A stretch of DNA of 64,000 bases from MGBC163016 sp964631345 (GTDB lineage: Bacteria; Actinomycetota; Coriobacteriia; Coriobacteriales; Eggerthellaceae): positions 31,009 to 95,008 of the forward strand of contig CAZVWE010000006.1 in NCBI GenBank assembly GCA_964631345.1, written 5' to 3'. Position numbers and translations under genes: made by a program. Shown here one piece after another: positions 17,365-26,355 of this stretch (position 1 is its first letter; each line of letters opens with the position of its first letter). Under the pieces are notes generated by a model, which was not told the DNA's origin, ran no database searches, and saw only the letters and a list, made by a program, of their open reading frames with translations.

Positions 17365-19297
17365 TTTTATCACTATCACGTTGTTTATCATTTTCTGAAG
17401 ATTCCGCAAGTTTTGATTGTTTTCTAAGCACTGCATCTAAAATATATTCGCCAGCGCGATCTTTACCACATCCTAAATTGAAGATGAACCCATCTCGTAT
17501 ATCCTGGATTCGCTTTTTCCATTCTGCAGAATTCTCAATCATGGAATCAATAATTGACGGCAACTTATCCATTTCATCTGGTGCAAGAGAAGTGCCTATT
17601 TGATTTCGTAATGTGATATCTGTTGGATCCATTCCAAAATTTTGCCAGTTTGGATTATGCACCTTCATTGGCGTATCAACGAAAATCCCAGGCCTTAGCG
17701 TTGCAAACGAGAACTCGCAATTTACAGATGACCAGTCAGTAATAATTACATCTGAATCAAATATTGCATCCGATGTTGAGAAATCATGCTCGAAATAGAG
17801 CTCACTTTCAGATATGTCTGCATATTTCTCCTGTAGCGCTTCCCATCTTGCTTTATAGCGCTTTGTATATTCAGGATGCGGTCGCACGATTACACGATAC
17901 CCATGCCCAATTAAAGAATCCAACATCTGGTCAATACAGATATCCAAAATACAATCGTCCTGCCATGAAGGCGCAATCAGCACTGTAGGTTTTTTGTTTT
18001 CGGCCTTAGGACGAGTTCTGTATTCTGCAATCTGTGTATCAAGTAACGCCGAGCCACATTCAACCAACTTTTGTGTGTGTCCATTAGGCATATGGTCTAA
18101 GTGTTTCAGCTCATCGCGCTGATGAGGCCCCACACAAAGCACCGTGTCGTAATTCTTAAAAGCATCCTCTGTAGCTGTCAAGAAAACTGAGGTCATGTGG
18201 TGAGGAATAAATATGTATTCGATATCAGAGTCAATGTATGAGCGTTTCATATAGAAATTATCAAGATCTTCCTGTGTCATGACACATACCATACACTCAA
18301 GCTTCATTAAAACCGTAATCAAACGCTTCTCAGAAACGTAGTAAGGAATAAGACGTGGATTGTCCTTATGAAGCTCAAAAACCTGATCATTTGGGTCTTC
18401 TGTAAGATAGTGAATTCTAATTGTGGAGTTTTCCAACAACCACTCAATTGCACCTTTGAAATACTTATAAAACCCGCTTCCTTCTGAGAAGAAAACCACG
18501 TGCTTGTTCAGTACATCATTGAAGCGTTCGATATCTTCACACTCGCGCGTAGCAAGACGTCTACGTTCGCGGAAACTCGCGTCCGTCTTTGATAACTGAT
18601 TTAACTTTTCGAGTTCCTCAGATGTTTCTTTAAGATCTGCGTAATCAATGCTTTTTGCGGGTTTGATAATCACATTACATAGAGCCTGCACTGCAATTGA
18701 CAACAAATTAGAACAAATCCAGTAAAACGCCATACCAGCAGAAACCATCACGCCTAGAAATAAAGACAGCGCAATCGACAACCAGTTGGTGGTGTTCTTT
18801 TCAAGTTTTGACTGTTCTTTTTGCAGAGGATGAATGCGGTTTTGAGCCTCACCCATAATGAATGCAGAAATACCTGCAAGTATAGGCATCACCCATGATA
18901 TTCCACCATCAGTCATAGGAACCATGCCTAAAAACTCAGTTCCCGGGGTACCTGATTCTGCTATATCGCGTATTACTTCAACAAGACCAAACAAGATAAG
19001 AATTTGAATAGCAAGCGGAATAAGACTTAAAAGTGGATGATAGTGATTCTCTTTATAAAGCGCAGCTTGTTTTTCCCCAATTGTTTCTTTATCACCGAAA
19101 TATTTGATCTTCATTCTGCTTAGATCGGGCATAAGTCGAACCATCAGAATTGAATTTTTCTGACACCAAAGTGCAAGTGGCATCAAGATAATTTTAGTGA
19201 TCAGGGTGAACAGGAAAATCGTAATCCACCAATTACCTGTTAACGCATAAAGAGGGTTCGTGATGTATGAAAAAAGTGTAGCGAGTACCTCAAGCAT
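17354..19297 (-). CDS. YidC/Oxa1-like domain fused to CDP-glycerol glycerophosphotransferase
   Basis: A 647-residue two-part protein. Residues 1 to about 215 read as a YidC/Oxa1/Alb3 insertase: NPLYALTGNWWITIFLFTLITK, then a charged helical hairpin (about 52-85), LIPLAIQILILFGLVEVI, and two more membrane segments (about 133-150 and 172-210). The groove residue that is usually Arg aligns with Lys35. Residues about 265-620 read as a TagB/TagF-type glycerophosphotransferase: FFSEGSGFYKY, FIPHHMTS, IAPSWQDD (441-448), RPHPEY (472-477) and TDWSSVNCEFSF (520-531). TagF-type enzymes transfer glycerol phosphate from CDP-glycerol to lipid-linked acceptors. No frameshift is needed to join the parts. 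A charged linker (218-262) separates them. It is followed, with an 11-base overlap, by the sulfatase-fold gene. Confidence 0.88.
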   Translation of the reverse strand: MLEVLATLFSYITNPLYALTGNWWITIFLFTLITKIILMPLALWCQKNSILMVRLMPDLSRMKIKYFGDKETIGEKQAALYKENHYHPLLSLIPLAIQILILFGLVEVIRDIAESGTPGTEFLGMVPMTDGGISWVMPILAGISAFIMGEAQNRIHPLQKEQSKLEKNTTNWLSIALSLFLGVMVSAGMAFYWICSNLLSIAVQALCNVIIKPAKSIDYADLKETSEELEKLNQLSKTDASFRERRRLATRECEDIERFNDVLNKHVVFFSEGSGFYKYFKGAIEWLLENSTIRIHYLTEDPNDQVFELHKDNPRLIPYYVSEKRLITVLMKLECMVCVMTQEDLDNFYMKRSYIDSDIEYIFIPHHMTSVFLTATEDAFKNYDTVLCVGPHQRDELKHLDHMPNGHTQKLVECGSALLDTQIAEYRTRPKAENKKPTVLIAPSWQDDCILDICIDQMLDSLIGHGYRVIVRPHPEYTKRYKARWEALQEKYADISESELYFEHDFSTSDAIFDSDVIITDWSSVNCEFSFATLRPGIFVDTPMKVHNPNWQNFGMDPTDITLRNQIGTSLAPDEMDKLPSIIDSMIENSAEWKKRIQDIRDGFIFNLGCGKDRAGEYILDAVLRKQSKLAESSENDKQRDSDKNVA

Positions 19298-19364
19298 TAT
19301 TTACCAGCTTTTCTTCTTTTAAGCAGAACTGAAACTACGGTTGATATACATTGGGATTATATTA

Positions 19365-21155
19365 TTACTCTTCAGTTAATAACCTTGCCCCGTATTCCTT
19401 GGTCTTTTTGTACCAAATGTAAATCCACTCGCCGACAGGTTCATCATTGGCGTCTTTATAAAGCGCCCAAACATACCAATAAAAACTTGCAAGCACAATT
19501 GCAGCTATGCAATGGCGCAGTTCATCACGCATAAGTTTTCGCCCAAAATATTTTTCCAGCACAGAAAGAGAGTCTTCATATGTGTATTCTTCGCTACAAC
19601 AAATAAATGTACCAAGATCGCTTGCATAATCAGCCATGCCGGAATATTCCCAGTCAATAAGCTGGATATCATCGCCATCAACTAAAAGATTCGGAGCGTA
19701 AAAATCGTTGTGACATAACACCTTTTTATCGCTCGTTTCACCCAATATCTTTGCAGCCTGTTTTGCAAGATCATGAAGCTCATCAAAGTCACGGATACTA
19801 AGTTTTTTGTTTTTACGCAATAGATCAATTGTACTTTCAATATTGTCTATAAGGTTAAACTCAAAATCAGACTTAATACCGGAATCATGAAGCGTACGAA
19901 TCAGCATCATGGCTTTATCTACATGTGCTTGATTGTGATAATCAAACTCTTTGCAGTCTTCGATGAATTTAGAAATCTTCCAACCAGTTTTTTCATCTTC
20001 ATAAATAAATGTATCGTCTAGTCCTAAGTTCCTAGCAACTCCCTGACTAAACGTCTCACTTTTCCTATTTATAATCTCATCTGTGCCATTTCCTGGATGT
20101 CTGTATACATATAAACTTCCGTTTACTTCAAATCTGCAAGACAAATTCGTAAGACCCTGGCTAATTGGCGCCACGTTTCTAATATCTACTCTATTGCAAT
20201 TTAATACCTTGCAAATGTTATCCATGATTTTAGAATCAACATTATTGATGAACTCTGAATCAAAGTCGCGAAGTTCATTTAGCGAATCAAATTCCCAAAT
20301 GATGCCAGGCTCATATTGACGAATAACCATCTGTGGAAGACGATTTATATTATCGCTATAAATATCTTCCCAAAGCTTTCCATAAGTTGTGGGGTCATCG
20401 TAGATTTCATTTAAGACTTTAAGAAATTCACGAGAGAATTCCTTGTTCCAATAAACGTGACCCAACATTGCCCATGCATCATTTCCGCCAATAGTTACAT
20501 CGGTTATAACCTTGCGCTTACCTTTAAAGCGCAAGCAATATTCTTCTGTCTCCCCTTCCATGAACACAGAAGAATAATAAGAAGAATAAACATATTGCTC
20601 AAAAGGGTTCGTCATAAAGTAATCGTCAGATGAACATATATATGTGTTGCCTAATCTATCCTCAACACATTTAATAGTTGAGTTATTGTTGCGCTTGGCA
20701 TAGTCAGCATTTATTACAATTTTTACCCCAAAAAGCTCCTCAAGATAAAAGAACTCCTCTTTTTTGTATCCAACAACAACGGTAATGTCATCGATCCCAG
20801 CTTCTTTAAGCTGGCGAATCTGTCGTTCGATGATGATTTCACCCTTAACAAGCAAAAGACCTTTTGGTTTTTCGTATGAAATTGGTGCAAAACGAGACGA
20901 AAGACCCGCCGCCATAATGACAGCATTTTGCACTTTGTACTGTTCAAGCTCATCTTTTCCTACAGAGGTGATTATGTTTTGCTCATCTATAAATCCGTCT
21001 TTGCGCAAATCTGTAACAATCGAATTTATTGCACCAAGTGAGATTTCGGTTTCAGCATTTAAGTATCGCTGTGAATGAGAGCAATCGCTCAAACATGCAA
21101 GAAGTACTTTAAACTGCGGTTCAGTCAACATTTCAACCCAATCAAACGCTTTCAA
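19365..21155 (-). CDS. HTH / LicC cytidylyltransferase / LicA choline kinase triple fusion
   Basis: A 596-residue protein predicted to phosphorylate choline and activate it as CDP-choline. Residues about 10-70 resemble a winged helix-turn-helix (MarR-like; SLGAINSIVTDLRKDGFI). Residues about 75-305 are a nucleotidyltransferase with VIMAAGLSSRF (79-89) and EKPKGLLLVKGE, plus CSSDDYF as the metal motif. Residues about 310-590 are an aminoglycoside/choline-kinase fold with SQGLTNLSC, YRHPGNGTDEIINR, CHNDFYAPNLL (481-491) and LIDWEYSG (499-506). The start is TTG at 21155 or ATG at 21131. The divergent permease genes begin 180 bases away. LicC-LicA fusions are known in other phosphocholine-decorating bacteria; the added HTH is the odd part. 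Ethanolamine as substrate is possible. Confidence 0.85.
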   Translation of the reverse strand: MKAFDWVEMLTEPQFKVLLACLSDCSHSQRYLNAETEISLGAINSIVTDLRKDGFIDEQNIITSVGKDELEQYKVQNAVIMAAGLSSRFAPISYEKPKGLLLVKGEIIIERQIRQLKEAGIDDITVVVGYKKEEFFYLEELFGVKIVINADYAKRNNNSTIKCVEDRLGNTYICSSDDYFMTNPFEQYVYSSYYSSVFMEGETEEYCLRFKGKRKVITDVTIGGNDAWAMLGHVYWNKEFSREFLKVLNEIYDDPTTYGKLWEDIYSDNINRLPQMVIRQYEPGIIWEFDSLNELRDFDSEFINNVDSKIMDNICKVLNCNRVDIRNVAPISQGLTNLSCRFEVNGSLYVYRHPGNGTDEIINRKSETFSQGVARNLGLDDTFIYEDEKTGWKISKFIEDCKEFDYHNQAHVDKAMMLIRTLHDSGIKSDFEFNLIDNIESTIDLLRKNKKLSIRDFDELHDLAKQAAKILGETSDKKVLCHNDFYAPNLLVDGDDIQLIDWEYSGMADYASDLGTFICCSEEYTYEDSLSVLEKYFGRKLMRDELRHCIAAIVLASFYWYVWALYKDANDEPVGEWIYIWYKKTKEYGARLLTEE

Positions 21156-21335
21156 TAGTGTATGGAATTAAGTATATCAACTTTCATTATTAGACTACTA
21201 AATAACCATTTAGTTCATAATTTACAACACTTAAACTTTATTATGTTCATTTTTTGTGCTTTATTAGTTTATTATGAACACTGGTCAAACACTTAGAGAC
21301 TATATACGTACATGCACACGAAGAAAGGAATGTAT
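21156..21335. promoter_or_regulatory. Divergent regulatory region with GTTCAT motifs
   Basis: An AT-rich spacer between the licCA-like gene and the permease pair. The element GTTCATAAT occurs at about 21213-21221 and, inverted, at about 21271-21279, with a third GTTCAT at about 21245. This symmetry suggests an operator, possibly for the HTH domain of one of the two LicC proteins. No firm -35/-10 was chosen. AAGAAAGGA at 21321-21329 is the ribosome-binding site for the small membrane protein. Confidence 0.45.
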
Positions 21336-21515
21336 ATGTCTCATCAGGATGATGAATTTGAAAAGGAACTAGAGGCGGAAGTTTCAGAGCGTCTCGCCAT
21401 CATGGAAGATCCTCATTATGAGTATCCAAAAGCTCTCGGAAAAATCGATTGGATTTTGATCACCGCTTGCCCAATCGTCTGTTTAGGGCTACTCGTTCTT
21501 GGCGAATTCTTATAA
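21336..21515 (+). CDS. Small single-pass membrane protein preceding NCS1 permease
   Basis: A 59-residue protein (MSHQDDEF...) with an acidic cytoplasmic half and one hydrophobic helix at about 38-58 (ILITACPIVCLGLLVLGEFL). The start at 21336 is chosen because AAGAAAGGA (21321-21329) is ideally placed; in-frame ATGs at 21312 and 21330 are less well spaced. It ends 12 bases before the permease start and must be co-transcribed. Small partner subunits occur with several secondary transporters, so an accessory role for the permease is a reasonable inference. I do not recognise the family. Confidence 0.75.
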   Translation: MSHQDDEFEKELEAEVSERLAIMEDPHYEYPKALGKIDWILITACPIVCLGLLVLGEFL

Positions 21516-21527
21516 GGGGGATTTTAG

Positions 21528-22964
21528 ATGTCGAAACAAACTATGGAGGAATACGTTCGTAAAGAAACCATTTTCGGACTTGTTCCAGTTAAAAAAAGCG
21601 AGCGTACATATGGATTCTGGGATACCCTGCTTGTAACAAGCGGTTTTGCCATTGCTACATGGTGTTACTCACAAGGTGCGTTAACTGCAAGTTTCTGCGA
21701 TTTTTGGCAGACTCTTATTATCACCTTTGCAATGGGTGGCGTTTTTCTAATCATTGAATGCTTGCCTGTTATTTTCGCTGTTAGATATGGTGTAGATCTT
21801 TGGGTATACCTGCGTGCAGTCCTTGGACAAAATGGCGTCAAGATATTTGCAACACTGGTAATACTTGGAAACTGGTTTTGGTATGCGGTTGCGGCAAATA
21901 TGTTTGGGTCAGCAATCGCACAAATCTGTGCCGGCTTTGGATACGAATTGCCCGAAATGGCTGTTCAGTGGATTTCGATCATCAGTGTAGTTCTTGGATC
22001 GTTGCTTGCAATAGCTGGACCCTCCGCAATTAAATGGACAAGTAGAATCCTTGTAACGCTTTTGATCGTTATTGGAGCTATCGTATTTATCCTTTGCTTC
22101 ACAGTTGTTCCATTCGATCAAATCCTTGCATATAAGCCTGATTTATCAGAAATCAATAACAATAATATGGAAGCATATGCAATGGCTGCAGAAGGCATGG
22201 TTGCATTCTCATTCAGCTGGTCAACTCAAGCTATCGTGTTGCCTCGTCTTTCTAAATCCGAACGTGGCGGCTATTGGGGAACATTTGCAGGATATGCAAT
22301 CGTGGCTCCATTCTTTGTGTTCATTGGTGGCGTCATGGCTATCGTAATGTTCATTTCAACTGGCGTTTATGTTGATGATCCAACTGTCATGCTTGCAACC
22401 CTTGGACCTCAAGTAGCACTTTTATCTTTGATGTTAGTTGCTTTTGCAAATATTGGAACACAGGCAGTTGGCGGTTATGTGAACGATATGGTACTCAAAG
22501 CTGCATGGCCAAAGGTTGACTATAAAATTCTTGTTTTACTATCTGGTATATATGTTGCAGTACTTACATATACAGGAGAAGTTACAGCAAACTTCGGTCA
22601 ATTCATTTCCATTGCTGCATATATTCAAGGGCCAATCATCGGCATTGTTTTTGTTGATTACTTGATTATGCGTAAAAGGAAGTTCTCCCTTAAGAGTCTT
22701 TACAACATCGAGGGGCACAATGCTTATGACTTCAAAGGTGGATTCAACTGGATCGGTATCATGGTCATCATCGTTACATTGGTGATCGCCCTTGTATTTG
22801 TGTACAACCCAATTACTGGAGAGGTAATGAGCCCAATCTTCTGCTTCACTACAGGATCTGGATTTACAGCAATTCTTGGAGGATTCCTTTATTGGGCAGC
22901 ATCTAAGGTGCCATCTCTTAATGAGTTAATGCTTCGTGACCGTGATGATTTAGAGATCGTTTAG
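21528..22964 (+). CDS. NCS1-family permease, candidate choline transporter
   Basis: A 478-residue integral membrane protein with about twelve hydrophobic segments and NCS1/CodB-type features: WDTLLVTSGFAIATWCYSQGAL near the N-terminus, AGPSAIKWTSR in the middle, and FIGGVMAIVMF and IVFVDYLIMRKRKFS later. NCS1 members carry nucleobases, hydantoins, thiamine and similar compounds. Here the divergent neighbour makes CDP-choline, so choline or a related amine is a plausible cargo, but that is inference from context only. AAGGGGG directly precedes the ATG. A strong terminator follows the gene. Confidence 0.82.
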   Translation: MSKQTMEEYVRKETIFGLVPVKKSERTYGFWDTLLVTSGFAIATWCYSQGALTASFCDFWQTLIITFAMGGVFLIIECLPVIFAVRYGVDLWVYLRAVLGQNGVKIFATLVILGNWFWYAVAANMFGSAIAQICAGFGYELPEMAVQWISIISVVLGSLLAIAGPSAIKWTSRILVTLLIVIGAIVFILCFTVVPFDQILAYKPDLSEINNNNMEAYAMAAEGMVAFSFSWSTQAIVLPRLSKSERGGYWGTFAGYAIVAPFFVFIGGVMAIVMFISTGVYVDDPTVMLATLGPQVALLSLMLVAFANIGTQAVGGYVNDMVLKAAWPKVDYKILVLLSGIYVAVLTYTGEVTANFGQFISIAAYIQGPIIGIVFVDYLIMRKRKFSLKSLYNIEGHNAYDFKGGFNWIGIMVIIVTLVIALVFVYNPITGEVMSPIFCFTTGSGFTAILGGFLYWAASKVPSLNELMLRDRDDLEIV

Positions 22965-22988
22965 TTTTACTATCCTGCCTAGTTTGCT

Positions 22989-23030
22989 AATAGATCCCGC
23001 TAGCTCAAGCATAATCGGGATCTATTTTTT
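22989..23030. terminator. Intrinsic terminator after permease
   Basis: An 11-bp perfect stem (22989-22999 with 23016-23026, AATAGATCCCG and complement) followed by a T-run to about 23030 in the plus direction. The hairpin includes the last codons and stop of the convergent licC-like gene, so the two transcripts end over each other. Confidence 0.85.
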
Positions 23031-23898
23031 GTAACTCTTTGAAGGTATCTATCTCGACAATGTCTTCAAGGCGGCAATCTCTTACCGCGACGTTATAGTT
23101 GTCTTTACAATAACGAAGAGGCACTTCATCCCAATAGCGCTCATGTCCGCCTGGCCTATCCATAACCAAAGGAACATCCCTCTTAAGTTTCTCGCCATCT
23201 TCATTAGTCCAGTAAGAAATACCGCACATTTGATAACAGTCTTCGCCACCTATAGACACTTCATTTATAAATCCATGCTTCATGTGAAAGCACCAATCAT
23301 CAGTACGTTTTACTGGGATCGCCAAATAATTCGAACGATATTGATACTTAGTAATCAAATTTGGATTTTTAAGCAAACAGTCAGACTCAAGAACATAAGC
23401 GTTATCCAAAAATTCACGCGCGAAATATATCGATGAGATGTTGTTCGCTTGATTAAACATTGGGTTCTCAATGAATTTAATACTTGGATACTTGTATAAC
23501 AGTTGATCGAATTGTTCTCCAAGATATCCTCGAACTATATAAATCTCCTCAATTCCCACGTTGATTACGGCATCGAGAAGGCTGTCTATTATGCGAGCTC
23601 CTTTAACACGAACCAAGGGTTTTGGTGTGTTCAATGTAATAGGCACCATGCGTTCACCAAATCCAGCTGCAATGAAAATAGCTCGCTGAACACGGTATGG
23701 CTCAAGTGTCTCTAACCCTAACTCAGTAATTCGCGAGTCCTGAACAAGGCCTTCGGTAACAAGTTTTCCCAAAAGTTTGTTAACCGTACCAACCGAAAAG
23801 CCCATTGACTCGGATAAATCCCTTTGGGTTAATGGCCTATCCGACTTTTCGATTTCAGCTAATAGATTAAATTCTTTTTCGTTAAGCTGATACGCCAC
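23005..23898 (-). CDS. HTH-LicC nucleotidyltransferase without a kinase domain
   Basis: A 297-residue protein with a winged-HTH N-terminus (about 8-55, containing PLTQRDLSESMGFSVGTVNKLL) fused to a LicC-type nucleotidyltransferase: FIAAGFGERM (75-84), NTPKPLVRVKG (90-100), and LESDCLL as the metal motif. It matches the first two domains of the LicC-LicA fusion but lacks the choline kinase. Its substrate should therefore already carry a phosphate or phosphonate: phosphocholine, phosphoethanolamine or 2-aminoethylphosphonate. The ABC importer genes lie immediately upstream, 22 bases away, and are probably in the same operon. The start is GTG at 23898, with GGAGGA 7 bases upstream. Confidence 0.83.
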   Translation of the reverse strand: MAYQLNEKEFNLLAEIEKSDRPLTQRDLSESMGFSVGTVNKLLGKLVTEGLVQDSRITELGLETLEPYRVQRAIFIAAGFGERMVPITLNTPKPLVRVKGARIIDSLLDAVINVGIEEIYIVRGYLGEQFDQLLYKYPSIKFIENPMFNQANNISSIYFAREFLDNAYVLESDCLLKNPNLITKYQYRSNYLAIPVKRTDDWCFHMKHGFINEVSIGGEDCYQMCGISYWTNEDGEKLKRDVPLVMDRPGGHERYWDEVPLRYCKDNYNVAVRDCRLEDIVEIDTFKELQKIDPDYA

Positions 23899-23920
23899 CT
23901 ATGTATCCTCCAACAATAAT

Positions 23921-25540
23921 TCAGGCACTCTGTACCCTGCACAACAACCTTTTCACACCTGCAATAACAATTTTCATAACAATATTTGTAAGAAGTATTA
24001 GAAGAGAAACAAATGCAGTGCACTCAACAAGGCGCTGAGCATCCAAATCAGTAATTAAAAGAGCTAGTGGCATATCTAGAGTGGTCGCCAAAAAAGCAAC
24101 GGCCGAGATAGTGACCATACAATTCACAAAGAAATAGGAAAACATTTCGAGAATAGTGCCCAGTGTTTGCGGCACTATAACATCTTTTAAAATGCGAATC
24201 CTAGATACCCCTATAGTTGCTCCTACGGATTCAAGATCTTTGTTCACCTTTCCAAGAGTGTTATACGCAAGCAAATATGGAGAAGCGAAAAAATGAATGA
24301 TGTTTACAAAGACCAAAATTGCCAAAGTGCCATAAATAAATGTTCCTTTGAATGCAAATACATAAGATAAGCCCAAAACAATTCCAGGTATAGCAATGGT
24401 CGTAATGCATGCGAGATGCAAAACGCGCGCCGACTTACCACCAATTCTCACAGTTATATAGCTTGCAAAGTATGCAAGGATCACGCCAATAACGGACACA
24501 CAAAATGCCATAGTGAGTGAATTAACCCAATACTCACCAACGTTCAAATTGAATGCCCGACCAATGTTTTCCAAAGTAAATGTCATATCCAATGGATACT
24601 TCTTCACAAAAGCTACGATCAAAAACACGCAGATTGGGAGCAGGATAAGAATTGAAGCCGCAATCATAGCGACGTATCCAAAAACATCTCTTTTAATATT
24701 GCGAGTAATTAAACGTGCCTTGGTAACAAAAGAAAGCCTAGCATTTTCCTGATTAAGCACATCGACTACAAATGCCACAATAGCAGGAATCAATAAAATA
24801 AAACCGATGACCGCACCAGTATTAAAGTTTAAAAGACCGATCACTTCTTGATACATAAGCACAGGCAATGTCATCGTCTTCCCGCCAACCATGAGCGGAA
24901 CACCATAGTCTGTAATTACTAATGTGAAAGTAGCGAAAGCCGCAGAAATCAAGGGCTTCTTCAAATATGGAATGGTAATACCTATGAATTGTCCGCTCTT
25001 TGGGATTCCCAGCACATCAGCGGCTTCGTAGGCCAAACCATCTTCATTGCGCATAACATCATAGACAAGCAAAAAAGCCGAGGGAAACGCATAAAGCGTT
25101 GCTCCAGCAACAATTCCCCAATATCCGTAAATTGAGCCATCTAATCCGAAAAAGTTCGTTAGAAGCCCATTAGAGCCATAAAGAAAGACAAGACCCATGC
25201 CAATTGCAAGAGACGGAATAAGCATAGGTAAGGTCATCAAGACCGCAAATGCACCTTTACCACGAATATTCGTACGGCATAAAACCCAAGAGGTTAAAAG
25301 CGCAATCGCTAAAGAGATAACCGTTGTTATAAGCGCTATTGTTAGAGAGTTGAAGCACGCTGTTCCAAACTGAGATGACGAAAAGACTTCTTGCGCCTCA
25401 GGATTAAAAAGACGAGCAAAGATTCCAAGCAGCGGAAGAACCGCAGCAAACAAAAAGAATAGGATCAATACGACCCTGATCAAGCTAATGCCCGCGCCAA
25501 CACCCGAGCCAGTGTTGCTTCTGCTTGCCCGATTGCTCAT
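23921..25540 (-). CDS. ABC transporter permease, fused double-domain type
   Basis: A 539-residue permease with about twelve membrane segments: two tandem binding-protein-dependent permease domains in one chain, as in FbpB and 2-aminoethylphosphonate permeases. Each half has an EAA-type loop, seen as YEAADVLGIPKSGQFIGITIPYLKKPL in the first and LESVGATIGVSRIRILKDVIVPQ in the second. It overlaps the ATPase gene by 4 bases and is followed 22 bases later by the HTH-LicC gene. Family members take up Fe3+, thiamine, spermidine or aminoethylphosphonate. The LicC neighbour makes a phosphonate or phospho-amine cargo the most interesting option, but this is inference. Confidence 0.87.
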   Translation of the reverse strand: MSNRASRSNTGSGVGAGISLIRVVLILFFLFAAVLPLLGIFARLFNPEAQEVFSSSQFGTACFNSLTIALITTVISLAIALLTSWVLCRTNIRGKGAFAVLMTLPMLIPSLAIGMGLVFLYGSNGLLTNFFGLDGSIYGYWGIVAGATLYAFPSAFLLVYDVMRNEDGLAYEAADVLGIPKSGQFIGITIPYLKKPLISAAFATFTLVITDYGVPLMVGGKTMTLPVLMYQEVIGLLNFNTGAVIGFILLIPAIVAFVVDVLNQENARLSFVTKARLITRNIKRDVFGYVAMIAASILILLPICVFLIVAFVKKYPLDMTFTLENIGRAFNLNVGEYWVNSLTMAFCVSVIGVILAYFASYITVRIGGKSARVLHLACITTIAIPGIVLGLSYVFAFKGTFIYGTLAILVFVNIIHFFASPYLLAYNTLGKVNKDLESVGATIGVSRIRILKDVIVPQTLGTILEMFSYFFVNCMVTISAVAFLATTLDMPLALLITDLDAQRLVECTAFVSLLILLTNIVMKIVIAGVKRLLCRVQSA

Positions 25541-26355
25541 ACGAGCGCCTCAGAATCTTTCATAAAGCGCTTAAACGAGTCCATCTTTATTCGCAGGTTT
25601 TTGATCACAAAATCGTTTACATATTCATCTGCAGGATCAGAGATGATCCCTTCTGGAGTATCTAGCTGATGAATTCTTCCCTCTCCCATTACCATGATCC
25701 TGTCAGACATAGCGAATGCCTCTTCTTGATCATGCGTGATGTAGACCATGGCAGTACCGGAACCTTTCTGAATGTCCTTCAAAACCGCACGCATCGCAAG
25801 GCGCGTTTCTACATCAAGGGCACTCATAGGCTCATCAAAGAGAATAATATCCGGATCCAGCACAAGAGTTCGAGCTATCGCAACGCGCTGTTGCTGACCT
25901 CCGGATAGCTGACCAATTCGCTTATCCATTTGATCTGCTAACCCCAACTGCTCAAGCGCAGCTTCAGCAATCGCTTTACGATTTACCTTTTTTGAAGGAT
26001 TAAATTTCAATGGGTATTCCACATTTTGACGAGCAGTCATATTCTCGAATAGCGCATAATTCTGAAACACTATCCCCATGCCTCTGCTGTCTGGCTCGGC
26101 ATTCGTAATATCTGTACCATCCAATAAAATAGTGCCCTGATCTGGCTCAAGCAATCCGATCAAAATGCGCAAAGTGGTAGTCTTGCCGCATCCCGAAGGA
26201 CCCAAAATTGACAGAAACTCGCCATCTAGAACATCAAAATTAAGGGAATGTAAGACCTCCCTACCACCGAGTTCTTTAGTGAGATTTCGAACCTCCAGCT
26301 TCACTTTGCCAGATGTTTCGTTTGTAGAATCAACCTTGCTATAAATATTAGTCAT
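25537..26355 (-). CDS. ABC transporter ATP-binding protein
   Basis: Cytoplasmic ATPase of the importer, 272 residues from the ATG at 26355. That start is preferred to the upstream GTG at 26367 because GGAAG lies 6-7 bases before it and it overlaps the binding-protein stop as TGATG. Walker A is GPSGCGKTT (52-60), the Q-loop is FQNYALFE, the signature is LSGGQQQR (149-156), Walker B is ILFDEP and the switch is THDQEEA. A C-terminal extension of about 40 residues is too short for a full TOBE regulatory domain. The gene is sandwiched between, and overlaps, the permease and binding-protein genes. Confidence 0.92.
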   Translation of the reverse strand: MTNIYSKVDSTNETSGKVKLEVRNLTKELGGREVLHSLNFDVLDGEFLSILGPSGCGKTTTLRILIGLLEPDQGTILLDGTDITNAEPDSRGMGIVFQNYALFENMTARQNVEYPLKFNPSKKVNRKAIAEAALEQLGLADQMDKRIGQLSGGQQQRVAIARTLVLDPDIILFDEPMSALDVETRLAMRAVLKDIQKGSGTAMVYITHDQEEAFAMSDRIMVMGEGRIHQLDTPEGIISDPADEYVNDFVIKNLRIKMDSFKRFMKDSEALV

